DNA from: Yinghuangia elevatio
GTDB taxonomy: Bacteria > Actinomycetota > Actinomycetes > Streptomycetales > Streptomycetaceae
Assembly: GCF_040649515.1 (NCBI RefSeq)
Contig: NZ_JBEZFP010000062.1
Span: 1-49,060 of the forward strand
Length of the DNA: 49,060 bases
Direction of reading: 5' to 3'
Positions 11,618-19,908 of the stretch are shown here, one piece after another. Every line of letters starts with the position of its first letter. The stretch's first letter is position 1. Both the position numbers and the translations under genes were made by a program. The notes under the pieces are model-generated. The model made no database searches. It saw only the letters and a list, made by a program, of their open reading frames with translations, and was not told the origin of the DNA.

Positions 11618-12148
11618 CTACGGCCGGAAGACCGCGTACGACGGGTCGTCGGTGTCGCGGCGGCCCGCGTCCTCCGGCGGCACGAAGTCGGCGAGTTCGC
11701 GCGGGATCGTCTGCACGGTCTGGGCGTCCAGGATGTGGCGCCGCGCGTCCACGGCCCAGCGGCCGTCGCGCAGTGACCAGCGGTCGACGTACCGGCCGCG
11801 CGTGGTGATCTCGGAGATCGCCGAGTCGTCGGCGCCGGGGCCGCGGAGCAGGACGGTGACGTACGACTCGCTCACCGCGCTCGTGCCGTCCGCGCCGATC
11901 CGGATCAGGATGTTCGTGATCTGGTGGGAGTGCGAGGTCAGCGCCTCGTGCGCCTTCCACACCCAGTCGACGAAGCCCTCGCCGGTGCCGCTGAACATCG
12001 GCGGGTAGTCGGCGGTGCCGCCCGGATGCCACACCGACAGCGCGAGGTCGCGGTCCATGCGGTCCAGGGCACGGCAGTAGGTGTAGACGACTTCGGTGAT
12101 CGCCTGCTTCGCGAGCAGGTCGCGGACTGCAAGATCGAGTTCGGCCAT
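11618..12148 (-). CDS. SnoaL-like / NTF2-fold protein
   Basis: A 176-residue NTF2-like protein of the SnoaL_4 type. It opens with LLAKQAITEVVYTYCRALDRMDRDLALSVWHPGGTADY, the usual helices and the HP/D pocket motif, followed by the pocket strands (SHSHQITNILIRIG, ESYVTVLLRG, RYVDRWSLRDGRWAVDARRHI). Members include dehydratase- and isomerase-like enzymes of aromatic or steroid metabolism; the substrate is unknown here. ATG 12148 is the first start in good context. It is convergent with the MOSC gene and divergent from the TetR regulator, which may control it. It is only distantly similar to the SnoaL-like protein at 3165. Confidence 0.8.
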   Translation of the reverse strand: MAELDLAVRDLLAKQAITEVVYTYCRALDRMDRDLALSVWHPGGTADYPPMFSGTGEGFVDWVWKAHEALTSHSHQITNILIRIGADGTSAVSESYVTVLLRGPGADDSAISEITTRGRYVDRWSLRDGRWAVDARRHILDAQTVQTIPRELADFVPPEDAGRRDTDDPSYAVFRP

Positions 12149-12326
12149 GCGTCGGAGCCTGCCCGCAACAGGCAGCGGATACAAGGCCGATCGTGTCCCG
12201 GGGGCAGGTGGCGGTGACGGGCCGGTCCGTCCCCGTCGTCCGTCCCACCGAGTATGCCTCCCGCACCGCCCCCGACCGGGTGGTGGCCGCCCAGGCCGCC
12301 TCGCAAAGCTAAGGATTTTTGCCGTT

Positions 12327-12345
12327 TGCCTAAAAGAGTTAGGCA
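12327..12345. promoter_or_regulatory. Palindromic operator candidate for the TetR gene
   Basis: TGCCTAA-N5-TTAGGCA is a perfect inverted repeat with 7-bp arms, in the AT-richer 237-bp gap between the NTF2-like gene and the TetR gene, 40 bp before the ATG at 12386. Its position between two divergent genes and its size fit a TetR-family autoregulatory operator. Confidence 0.6.
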
Positions 12346-12385
12346 GATGCATACTCGGTTCTGCCGACAGAGAGGCAGGACGGGC

Positions 12386-12970
12386 ATGGCACGCGCTGGA
12401 CTGACCGCCGAACGCCTGGCCCGGGCGGGCGCCGAACTGGCCGACGAGGCCGGCTTCGACCAGGTGACCCTTTCGGCGGTCGCGCGGCGGTTCGACGTGA
12501 AAGTCGCGAGCCTCTACTCGCACTTGGCGAGTTCCCAGGAGCTCAAGACCCGGATCGCCCTGCTCGCCCTCGAGGAGATGGCCGACCGGGTCGCCGCCGC
12601 GCTGGCCGGACGCGCGGGCAAGGACGCGCTGACCGCGTTCGCGGACGTCTACCGCGACTACGCCCGTGAGCACCCGGGCCGCTACGCCGCCGCGCAACTG
12701 CGTCTCGACGCCGAGACCGCGGCGGCCAGTGCCGGGGCCCGGCACGCGCAGATGACGCGCGCGATCCTGCGCGGCTACGACCTCGCCGAACCGGACCAGA
12801 CCCACGCCGTACGCATGCTCGGCAGTGTCTTCCACGGGTACATCTCGCTGGAGATGGGAGGCGGCTTCAGCCATAGCGCCCCCGACACGCAGGAGACCTG
12901 GTCGCGCATGCTCGACGCCCTCGACGCCCTGCTGCGGAACTGGCCCGCGGCCGACCCGCCGGCGTCCTGA
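12386..12970 (+). CDS. TetR/AcrR-family transcriptional regulator
   Basis: A 194-residue regulator. The N-terminal helix-turn-helix (residues about 10-50: ERLARAGAELADEAGFDQVTLSAVARRFDVKVASLYSHLAS) is typical TetR. The C-terminal ligand domain resembles the WHG/TetR_C_33 type (FADVYRDYAREHPGRYAA, then GYISLEMGGGFSH). The TetR-style inverted repeat 40 bp upstream suggests autorepression and perhaps control of the divergent NTF2-like gene. It also lies directly before the SGNH hydrolase, a second possible target. The ligand is unknown. Confidence 0.92.
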   Translation: MARAGLTAERLARAGAELADEAGFDQVTLSAVARRFDVKVASLYSHLASSQELKTRIALLALEEMADRVAAALAGRAGKDALTAFADVYRDYAREHPGRYAAAQLRLDAETAAASAGARHAQMTRAILRGYDLAEPDQTHAVRMLGSVFHGYISLEMGGGFSHSAPDTQETWSRMLDALDALLRNWPAADPPAS

Positions 12971-13031
12971 CCCGCGCTGCCGTCCTGACCGGCTGCCGTT
13001 TTGACCGGCGCCGGCGTCCTGACCGGCGCTG
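12966..13031. repeat. Degenerate tandem repeat, 16-18 bp
   Basis: Three to four copies of a unit like TCCTGACCGGCGCTGCCG run from the TetR stop codon to the leader of the SGNH hydrolase gene. The copies vary in length and sequence. Gene-end minisatellites of this kind recur through the window. Confidence 0.6.
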
Positions 13032-13077
13032 CGCGGCCAACCCACCGACCGCTCCACCGACCACGAGGGCACCACTC

Positions 13078-14280
13078 ATGTCCCACCCCGCCGAGAACCT
13101 CGTCAGCACCCCCATTTCCGCCGAACTGCTGCGCGGCGCCCTCGATTTGGAGCGCACCGACCGCGGCCTGCTGCCGCATCGGCTGCCCGCGTGGGCGCGT
13201 GCCCAGTGGCTCGACGGGCAGTTGGCGATGGCCGAGTCGCAGCCGTCAGGCGTACGTCTGGCCTTCCGGACCCGCGCGACGGCCGTCGAACTCGACACCG
13301 TGCCGACCAAGCGCGTCTACCCCGGCGCTCCGCCGCGTCCCGACGGCGTGTACGACCTGCTCCTCGACGGCCGCCTCACCGCCCAGGGCACCGTGGCCGG
13401 CGGCGACACGCTGATCGTCGACATGGCCGCCGGAACCGCCGAGACCCGACGGGGCGCCCCGGGCACCCTCCGGTTCGCGGGGCTGCCGTCCGACCTGAAG
13501 GACGTCGAGATCTGGCTTCCGCACAACGAGACCACCGAGCTGGTCGCGCTGCGTACCGACGCCCCTGTCGAGCCGGTGCCCGACCGAGGCCGCAAGGTCT
13601 GGCTGCACCACGGTAGTTCGATCAGCCACGGCTCCGACGCCGCGAGCCCGACCACCACCTGGCCCGCCCTCGCCGCCGCACTCGGCGGTGTCGACCTGGT
13701 CAATCTCGGTTTCGGCGGCAGCGCGCTGCTCGACCCGTTCACCGCCCGCAGCATGCGCGAGACGTCCGCGGACCTGATCAGCGTCAAGCTCGGCATCAAC
13801 CTGGTCAACCACGACCTGATGCGCCTGCGCGCCTTCGCCCCTGCGGTGCACGGGTTCCTCGACACCATCCGCGAGGGGCATCCGACCACGCCGCTGCTGG
13901 TCGTGTCGTCCATCCACTGCGCGATCCACGAGGACACGCCAGGCCCCGCGTTCCTGGACCCCGACGAACTGGCCGCCGGGCGCATGGGCTTCCGCGCCAC
14001 CGGCGACCCGGCCGACCGTACGCGCCTCACGTTGACCACGATCCGCGCCGAACTCGCCCGCATCGTGGCGCACCGGGCCGCCGCCGACCCGAACCTGCAC
14101 TACCTCGACGGCCTCGAACTGTACGGCGAAGCCGACGCCGCCGAACTCCCGCTCCCCGACCGCATCCACCCGGACGCGGCCACCCACCGCCTCATTGCCG
14201 AACGCTTCGCGGCGCTCGCCTTCACCGGCACCGGACCTTTCGCCGACAAGACGAGGGGTGCGGCGACGATCCACGGGTGA
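13078..14280 (+). CDS. SGNH/GDSL-family hydrolase
   Basis: A 400-residue hydrolase. Residues about 1-165 form a beta-rich N-terminal domain, and an SGNH domain follows. Block I is the nucleophile motif HHGSSISHGSD (Ser near residue 180). Block II is NLGFGGSALLDPF. Block III is KLGINLVNHD, and block V is DRIHPDAATH with the catalytic Asp/His. There is no signal peptide, so it is probably cytoplasmic. Such proteins are esterases or lipases of broad specificity; the substrate here is unknown. It follows the TetR gene by 107 bp and may be controlled by it. A MITE-like inverted repeat lies after the stop codon. Confidence 0.88.
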   Translation: MSHPAENLVSTPISAELLRGALDLERTDRGLLPHRLPAWARAQWLDGQLAMAESQPSGVRLAFRTRATAVELDTVPTKRVYPGAPPRPDGVYDLLLDGRLTAQGTVAGGDTLIVDMAAGTAETRRGAPGTLRFAGLPSDLKDVEIWLPHNETTELVALRTDAPVEPVPDRGRKVWLHHGSSISHGSDAASPTTTWPALAAALGGVDLVNLGFGGSALLDPFTARSMRETSADLISVKLGINLVNHDLMRLRAFAPAVHGFLDTIREGHPTTPLLVVSSIHCAIHEDTPGPAFLDPDELAAGRMGFRATGDPADRTRLTLTTIRAELARIVAHRAAADPNLHYLDGLELYGEADAAELPLPDRIHPDAATHRLIAERFAALAFTGTGPFADKTRGAATIHG

Positions 14281-14319
14281 ACCGCGCAGGCCGAACCGCG
14301 TCCCAGGACCGAACCGCGG

Positions 14320-14401
14320 CCTAGGGAGTGTCTTCAAATTCGCGGCGAGCGTGCGTGCCACGGTTCGCGGGCCCGGCGAGAATTTGAAGACACGACCTAG
14401 G
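14320..14401. mobile_element. 82-bp MITE-like inverted-repeat element
   Basis: The 22-bp ends (14320-14341 and 14380-14401) are inverted copies with 20 of 22 matches, each with CCTAGG outermost and GTGTCTTCAAATTC inside. The interior is 38 bp and GC-rich. The AT-rich ends are unlike the surrounding sequence. Size, symmetric ends and possible CTAG target duplication fit a miniature transposable element mobilised by an IS5-like transposase elsewhere; this is inference. It sits between two convergent genes, and its right CCTAGG contains the TAG stop of the MFS gene. It may also act as a bidirectional terminator. Confidence 0.55.
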
Positions 14402-15728
14402 GCTGAACCGCGTCGTACGCCGCGTCCTCGCCGTCCCGGCTGTCCGAGCCGTCGCGACCCTCCCGCTCATCCGGGCTCTCCCCGGCCTCGTCGCCCTCGC
14501 CGCGCGGCGGATGCCGGAGGAGCAGCGGCGTCGCGAGCAGCAGCAGACCGGCGATGCCGATCGCGGTCCGGGGGCTGTTCAACGCGGCGGCAAGGAGCCC
14601 CCACAGGGCGGTCATGGCCGCGATAGAGGCCTTGTTGGTGACCGACCACGCGGTGAGCACCCGGGCGACCCGGTCCGTGTCCGTGTGCAGGAGCCGCCGC
14701 GTGGCGAGCACCGGGTTGAACACTCCGCAGCAGGCGATGAGTCCGAACTCGACGGCCATCACGAGGATGAGCCCGGACACTCCCGGGCCGATGAACGCCA
14801 GCCCCAGGGGCCAGCACGCCCGCAACGTCCCGGCCGCCAGCAGGACCCGGTGCTGCCCGTAGGCCGCCACCAGGCCGGGCGCGAGCCGGGAGCCGACGAG
14901 CCCGCCGACGCACGGCACCGCGAAGGCGAGGCTGTACTGCCACGGGGCGAAGCCGTAGTCGTCGAGCATCAGGACGGCCAGCAGCGGCGCGGACGCCATG
15001 ATCAGACCGTTGACCAGCACCCCGTTGAAGAACAGCGGCCGCAGCACGGGGTCGGACAGGATGTGCCGCCACCCGTCGAGCAGGTCCCCGGCCCGCATCC
15101 GCGACCCCGGCGCCGCCCGGTCCTTCACCCGCGAAGGGCGCGGCTCCCGGCGGCCTATCGCGCGGATCCCCGTCGCGGAGAGCAGGTAGCTGGCCGCGTC
15201 GGCCGCCACCGTGACCAGCGGTCCGAACAGTCCGATCATGGCGCCGCCCGCGGGCGGCCCGAGCACGGAGGCGGTCCAGGTCGTGCCTTCGAGCCGGGCG
15301 TTGGCGACGAGCAACTGATCAGGCGGCAACAGGGTCTTCAGATACGCGCCCCCGGCCGCCAGGAACGTGATGTCCGCCGCCGCGACGACCACCGACACGA
15401 GCACGAGCTGCACCAGGGAGAGCGCATCGAGCGCGTACGCCACCGGCACGCTCGCCATGGCCGCGCACCGGACGAGGTCCGCCCCGATCATCACCGGGCG
15501 CTTGCGGCGGAACTCGACCCACGGCCCCGTCGGCACCGCCAGAACCGCACCCACCGCAGGCCCGGAGGCCGCGAGCACCGCCACTTCGGCGGGCCCGGCG
15601 TCCAGGATCATGATCGCGATCAGCGGGAACGCGCCGAAGGCGAGCCAGGTGCCGAAGGTGCCCGTCGCGTACGACGCCCACAGCCACCCGAACTCCCGCC
15701 CCAGCGACTGCTTGACGCCACTGCCCAC
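14397..15728 (-). CDS. MFS transporter, EntS/MFS_3-like exporter
   Basis: A 443-residue major facilitator with about 12 membrane segments. The N-terminus (FGWLWASYATGTFGTWLAFGAFPLIAIMIL) and WVEFRRKRPVMIGADLVRCAAM, the loop 2-3 motif, are typical of MFS_3 exporters such as the enterobactin exporter EntS and macrolide pumps. A charged, Asp/Glu/Arg-rich tail of about 35 residues ends at a TAG within the right end of the MITE-like element, so insertion may have changed the C-terminus. The start is GTG 15728; no strong ribosome site is seen. The substrate is unknown. Confidence 0.88.
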   Translation of the reverse strand: MGSGVKQSLGREFGWLWASYATGTFGTWLAFGAFPLIAIMILDAGPAEVAVLAASGPAVGAVLAVPTGPWVEFRRKRPVMIGADLVRCAAMASVPVAYALDALSLVQLVLVSVVVAAADITFLAAGGAYLKTLLPPDQLLVANARLEGTTWTASVLGPPAGGAMIGLFGPLVTVAADAASYLLSATGIRAIGRREPRPSRVKDRAAPGSRMRAGDLLDGWRHILSDPVLRPLFFNGVLVNGLIMASAPLLAVLMLDDYGFAPWQYSLAFAVPCVGGLVGSRLAPGLVAAYGQHRVLLAAGTLRACWPLGLAFIGPGVSGLILVMAVEFGLIACCGVFNPVLATRRLLHTDTDRVARVLTAWSVTNKASIAAMTALWGLLAAALNSPRTAIGIAGLLLLATPLLLRHPPRGEGDEAGESPDEREGRDGSDSRDGEDAAYDAVQP

Positions 15729-15967
15729 CTGTTGCCGCCGCCCCTCGCCCGCTTTGCCGCACCGTCACCCGCACACCGCCGGGCCGCACCGCCGGCCGCC
15801 CCGCAGGGAGCACGGTAGAGCACCGGGGTGGTGGCTCCGCTCGACCCGGGGCGGTTGCCGCCCCCGGCCCGGCGCCGGATTCCTCACCGGCCGTCGCCCT
15901 GTAAACCGCCCGAGGTGCCGACTGGTCACCCTTGAAGGTGACAGGTCTTGCGACCACCGCCTGTGGA

Positions 15968-17233
15968 TCAATCGCCTTTCGGCCCGGCGGAGAGCGCCAC
16001 CGTCGCGGCCGTGGCCAGGCAGACGACGCCCGAGAGCACCATGACGGCGGACGCCGACGTGGCGTCGACGACGACACCGCCGAGCAAGGCGCCGCCGGCA
16101 AGGGTCGCCTGGAACGACGAGGTGAAGACCACCATGGCCGCCTCGGGCGCGTTCGGCGCCGAGCGCGCGAACCAGGTCTGCGACGCTGCCGGGACGGCGC
16201 CGTACGCGAACCCCCAGACGACCAGCAGCCCCACCGCTCCCGGCCACGACCGTCCGAGGACGGGGAACAGCAGCACGGCGGCGGCGATCCCGATCGCGGA
16301 CACCGCGAACGTCGCGCGCGGTCCCCGGGCCAGCGTGGCGCCCGCGACGAAGTTGCCGGCGACCCCGGCGGCGCCGTAGAGGAGAAGGAACACGGTGATA
16401 CGCGTGCCGTCCACGTGGGTGGTGTCGCGGAGGAACGCGGTGACGTACGTGTACGCGGCGAAGTGCCCGACCACGACCAGACCCGTCACCGCGAGGCCCG
16501 CCCGCACGCCGCGGGTCCGGAGCAGAGCCGCGAGCGTACGCGGCCTTGTCACCGTGCCGACCGGCAGCGCGGGCAGGGCCGTCGCGAGCAGGACGGCCAC
16601 CGCCAGCGCGAGCGCCGCCAGGACCACGAACGCGGCGCGCCGACCCACGTGTTGGCCCAGCAGCGTGCCCGCGGGTACGCCGAGGACGGAGCCCGCCGGG
16701 ACCGCCGCGAAGACCACCGCGGTGGCGGTCGCCACGGAGGCGGCGGGCACCAGCCGTGGCGCCAGTCCGGCGCCGATCGACCAGAAGCCGCCGATGACCA
16801 GGCCGACCAGCGCCCGGGCGACGAGCGCGACCCAGAACGCGGGGGCGCACGCCGTCAGCAGGTTCGCCAGGACGAGCAGGGCCATCAGCACGGTGAGCAC
16901 GATCCGCCGGTCGACGCGGCCGACGGCGACCGCGACGAGGGGAGCGCACAGCGCGGCGAGCACTCCCGGCAGCGTCATGAGGAGACCCGCCCGGCCGTCG
17001 GAGACGCCGAAGTCGTCGGCGAGGCCGGTCAGCATGCCGATCGGCAGGATCTCGCTGGTGACGATGGTGAAGATGCCCAGCGCCACGCCGACGACGGCGG
17101 ACCAGTGCGCGGGTGCGTCGGGGGCAGGGGTACGGCCGCCGCTGCCGGGCACCGAGCGGCCTTCGGTGTCGGGACCCGGGACGGGCGCAGGTTCGGGTAG
17201 GGGAGCAGGTACGGGGGATTTGGCGGTGGGCAC
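15968..17233 (-). CDS. MFS transporter, AraJ/NepI-like (DHA1)
   Basis: A 421-residue major facilitator with 12 predicted membrane segments, preceded by about 40 Pro-rich cytoplasmic residues. The DHA1 hallmarks are clear: the first helix with TSEILPIGMLTGLADDFGVSDGRAGLL, motif A region AVGRVDRRIVL and RALVGLVIGGFWSIGAGLA. This resembles AraJ, NepI and related sugar or purine-ribonucleoside exporters. The start is GTG 17233 with GGGAGAAG upstream. It is followed after 240 bp by the other MFS gene on the same strand. The 240-bp gap holds no gene that I can see. The substrate is unknown. Confidence 0.88.
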   Translation of the reverse strand: MPTAKSPVPAPLPEPAPVPGPDTEGRSVPGSGGRTPAPDAPAHWSAVVGVALGIFTIVTSEILPIGMLTGLADDFGVSDGRAGLLMTLPGVLAALCAPLVAVAVGRVDRRIVLTVLMALLVLANLLTACAPAFWVALVARALVGLVIGGFWSIGAGLAPRLVPAASVATATAVVFAAVPAGSVLGVPAGTLLGQHVGRRAAFVVLAALALAVAVLLATALPALPVGTVTRPRTLAALLRTRGVRAGLAVTGLVVVGHFAAYTYVTAFLRDTTHVDGTRITVFLLLYGAAGVAGNFVAGATLARGPRATFAVSAIGIAAAVLLFPVLGRSWPGAVGLLVVWGFAYGAVPAASQTWFARSAPNAPEAAMVVFTSSFQATLAGGALLGGVVVDATSASAVMVLSGVVCLATAATVALSAGPKGD

Positions 17234-17485
17234 GGTGCTTCTCCCGCTGGCTCGGCATCGGCTCGGCGCCGGATCGGACGCCGCCGGGTGGCGGCGGCAA
17301 GATCCAGTACAGCGGGCCGCGCACCCGATGACCGGCGGGAATCGGCCGTCACCGATGCAGCCCCGGCAAGCTTCGAAAGCGGCCGCCCGTGCGCTCCGAA
17401 GGCGGGGGGCCGGTCGATGTCACAGGGGTTGCGGCTGTCTCGTCTCGGGGGGTGTAGGCCACAACGACGACACAGGAGTTGCATC

Positions 17486-17962
17486 ATGGACGCTCGACTC
17501 AACCTCTTCGGCAGCCCGGTCGTCGCGAAGATCATGAAGAATTTCATCGCCGCGGGCCACCTGCTCAGGGAGACGGATCTGCCGTACTCCACGCTGGAGC
17601 TGGTGAACATCCGGGCCAGCCAGATCAACGGCTGCGGCGTCTGCATCGACATCCACACCAAAGAGCTCGCACATGCGGGCGAGTCCGCGACGCGCATCAA
17701 CCTGGTCGCGACCTGGCGCGAGTCCACCGTCTTCACCGAGGCCGAACGCGCGGCGCTGGAGCTTGCGGAGCAGGGCACGCGCATGGCCGACGCGGCCGGC
17801 GGAGTCACCGACGAAGTGTGGGAGAACGCCGCCAAGCACTACAGCGAGGCGCAACTCGCCGCGCTGGTCTGCGCGATCTCCGTCATCAACGCCTTCAACC
17901 GCGGGAACGTCATGGTCAAGCAGCCCGCAAACGGCGACTACAAGGTCGGCCAGCTGGGATGA
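17486..17962 (+). CDS. AhpD-like carboxymuconolactone decarboxylase-family protein
   Basis: A 158-residue all-helical protein of the CMD/AhpD superfamily. The catalytic signature CxxCxxxH is intact: C50, C53 and H57 in NGCGVCIDIH, followed by HTKELAHAGES. These residues act in peroxidase-type disulphide chemistry in AhpD. The ATG at 17486 follows AGGAG (17474-17478). No alkyl hydroperoxidase AhpC is adjacent. It is divergent from the AraJ-like MFS transporter with a 252-bp gap that carries the promoters and nothing else recognisable. It probably protects against peroxides or electrophiles. Confidence 0.92.
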   Translation: MDARLNLFGSPVVAKIMKNFIAAGHLLRETDLPYSTLELVNIRASQINGCGVCIDIHTKELAHAGESATRINLVATWRESTVFTEAERAALELAEQGTRMADAAGGVTDEVWENAAKHYSEAQLAALVCAISVINAFNRGNVMVKQPANGDYKVGQLG

Positions 17963-18136
17963 CCGCCCGCCGGCCGTATGTCGACGGCTGGGCGTCCGGA
18001 CGATGCCCGCGCGCACCGCCGCCGGTGCCCGCGGACATCGCTCGGTGCCGGGTTCGGGGGCGGCGCCGGTGTGGGAGTCGGTGTGGCGTCGATCCGCTTG
18101 TCGCGCCTTCGGACTCCGCCGACCGGGCCGCCCCGG

Positions 18137-18754
18137 TCAGAAGAGTGCGGCCAGCCGCCGGGCCACCGTCCACGCCTCGGCGGCCGTGCACACGGCGAGG
18201 TCCGGGTCGGCTCCGGCGGCCGCCTCCGCGGCCTCCCGGCTGCCGTAGAAGTTGACGCGGTTGCAGAAGACTTCGCGGATCTCGCCGCCGGCGGCCGGGG
18301 CCAGCGTGACGTGGATGCCGGCCGGGTCGAGGTCCTTCAGCCCGTCCGGTGTGACGGTGAGGTGGACACGGTCGCCCGTCGCCGCGCAACGGGACGCGGC
18401 GGGCGACGAGTTGCCGAACACGATCGGGAACATCAGGACGTCCATCGCGCACCAGCCGTGGTAGCGCGTGCCGTTGATCTCGACCGTGTGCGCGGCACTC
18501 GGCAGCAGGGAGAGCCCCGCGCCCGCGATGTCGCCCTTGCCGTTGAGCTCCAGCCGGAAGCCCATGGCGTCGAAGCGGCGCAGGACGTCCTCGTCCGGCC
18601 AGCCGAGCACTGCCGCGGCGTCGCGTACCGGCAGCGGTCCCTCGCCCATGATCTGGCCGAGGACGGTGGCGCCGGCGGTCATGAGTTCGACTCCGGCCGG
18701 GGCGGACCACTTCGCGACGAGCGCATCGGCCAGTTGCTGGGCACGGGCGTCCAC
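18137..18754 (-). CDS. merB: Organomercurial lyase-family protein (MerB-like)
   Basis: A 205-residue protein with the MerB fold. Known MerB cleaves the carbon-mercury bond with Cys96, Asp99 and Cys159. The equivalents here are C102 and D105 in GWCAMDVLMFP and C164 in EVFCNRVNFYGS; C123 in SRCAATG matches the structural Cys117. The N-terminal winged-helix-like region (residues 30-85) is present. The usual Cys next to the third catalytic Cys is Asn here. No merA, merR or mercury transporter is nearby. GTG 18754 follows GGAGG. True mercury activity is plausible but unproven; many actinomycete homologues are untested. Confidence 0.85.
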   Translation of the reverse strand: MDARAQQLADALVAKWSAPAGVELMTAGATVLGQIMGEGPLPVRDAAAVLGWPDEDVLRRFDAMGFRLELNGKGDIAGAGLSLLPSAAHTVEINGTRYHGWCAMDVLMFPIVFGNSSPAASRCAATGDRVHLTVTPDGLKDLDPAGIHVTLAPAAGGEIREVFCNRVNFYGSREAAEAAAGADPDLAVCTAAEAWTVARRLAALF

Positions 18755-18782
18755 GGCGGCCTCCGGGACTCGGCGACTAGAG

Positions 18783-18802
18783 ATAGTGGTTCCTCACTAT
18801 AT
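18783..18802 (-). promoter_or_regulatory. Promoter with dyad before merB-like gene
   Basis: An inverted repeat ATAGTG-N6-CACTAT (18783-18800) lies about 30 bp before the GTG of the merB-like gene. On the minus strand TATAGT (18802-18797) reads as a good -10 element, so the dyad overlaps the expected start of transcription. This is typical of a repressor site. The regulator is not identifiable. The rest of the 290-bp gap to cobK holds GGGATCG-type repeats and no riboswitch. Confidence 0.5.
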
Positions 18803-19044
18803 GTCAGCTTTATCGGCCTTCCCGGCGGGCGCGCGGGTGCGCGCGGAGTGCTTGGCGTGGTGCGCCGGTACGGCGCCCGCCCCGGGGGGCTTGGCGCGGC
18901 CCCCGGAGCGGGATGGTGGGATGGACGCGACACCGGCGCCGTCGCGGCACCGGGATCGGGATCGGGGATCGGCACAACGCGGGGATCAGGCGCCACGGCG
19001 GCGGTTGGCGCGGCCCCCGGCGCGGACAGGCAGGAGAACGGGCG

Positions 19045-19803
19045 GTGGCGGAGCGGCGGGTCGTCCTGATCCTCGGCGGTACGTCCGACGCGCGGCAGTT
19101 GGCGGCGCGCCTGGTGGCGCAGCCGCCGCCGGGCGGCGTACGCGTCGTCTCGTCCCTGGCCGGCCGCACGAAGGCGCCCGTTCTGCCGCCGGGTGAGACG
19201 AGGGTCGGCGGCTTCGGCGGTGCCCCGGGACTCGCCGCGTGGCTCCGCGAGCATCGTGCCGCCGCCGTCGTGGACGCGACGCATCCTTTCGCCGCGCGGA
19301 TCTCCGCCAACGCCGTCGCGGCGTGCGCGGCGGCGGGCGTACCGCTGCTCAGACTCCAGCGGCCCGGCTGGACCGAGCGCGACGGCGACGACTGGCGGCG
19401 TGTCGGGTCGGCCGAGGAGGCCGCCGCGCTGCTGCCCGGCGTCGGGAGCCGGGTGTTCCTGACCACCGGGCGCATGGAGACCACGCCCTACGCCGGCCTC
19501 GACGACCTGTGGTTTCTGCTGCGCAGCGTGGAGCCGCCCGAGGACGCCGTCCCGCGCAACCTCGAACTCCTGCTCGCCCGCGGCCCCTTCACCGTCGAGG
19601 ACGAGATCGCGCTGATGCGCCGGCACGCGATCGACGTCGTGGTCACCAAGGACAGCGGCGGCGGGCAGACCGCCGCCAAGCTCGACGCGGCGCGCGAACT
19701 GCGGCTGCCGGTCGTCGTGATCAGCCGTCCGGCGGTGGCCGCCGAGACGTGCGTGGCCTCGGTCGCCGAGGCGGAGCGGTGGGTCGCGCACGTCCTGGAG
19801 TGA
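19045..19803 (+). CDS. cobK: Precorrin-6A reductase CobK
   Basis: A 252-residue NADPH-dependent reductase that converts precorrin-6A to precorrin-6B. The family features are RVVLILGGTSDARQLAARL at the N-terminus, VVDATHPFAARISANAV, LRLQRPGW, VFLTTGRMET and VTKDSGGGQTAAKLDAARE near the C-terminus. I chose GTG 19045 because AGGAG lies eight bases upstream and the upstream frame is low-complexity Arg-rich sequence. It is alone on its strand, converges on cobIJ and has no riboswitch. It is separated by about 9 kb of unrelated genes from cobM. Confidence 0.94.
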   Translation: MAERRVVLILGGTSDARQLAARLVAQPPPGGVRVVSSLAGRTKAPVLPPGETRVGGFGGAPGLAAWLREHRAAAVVDATHPFAARISANAVAACAAAGVPLLRLQRPGWTERDGDDWRRVGSAEEAAALLPGVGSRVFLTTGRMETTPYAGLDDLWFLLRSVEPPEDAVPRNLELLLARGPFTVEDEIALMRRHAIDVVVTKDSGGGQTAAKLDAARELRLPVVVISRPAVAAETCVASVAEAERWVAHVLE

Positions 19804-19844
19804 GGCACCCCGCGGCCGCGTTGTTGCCTCGCGGTCCTGACTGT

Positions 19845-19884
19845 CCTGTGCCGTCAGACCTGTGCCGTCGGACCTGTGCGGTAC
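19845..19884. repeat. Tandem 14-bp repeat between cobK and cobIJ
   Basis: CCTGTGCCGTCAGA and CCTGTGCCGTCGGA (19845-19872) are followed by a partial third copy. They lie between two convergent genes. This is another gene-end minisatellite with no other visible role. Confidence 0.65.
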
Positions 19885-19908
19885 GTGGGCAGGCGCCGTC
19901 CCGCGCGC

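Noticed and set aside
14320..14401. Ordinary rho-independent terminator
   Set aside because: A 38-base loop and 22-bp AT-rich stems with CCTAGG at both ends fit a mobile element better, although it may also terminate transcription.
18755..19044. Second cobalamin riboswitch before cobK
   Set aside because: No B12 box and no conserved riboswitch core could be found. The region contains only GGGATCG-type repeats and the merB promoter.
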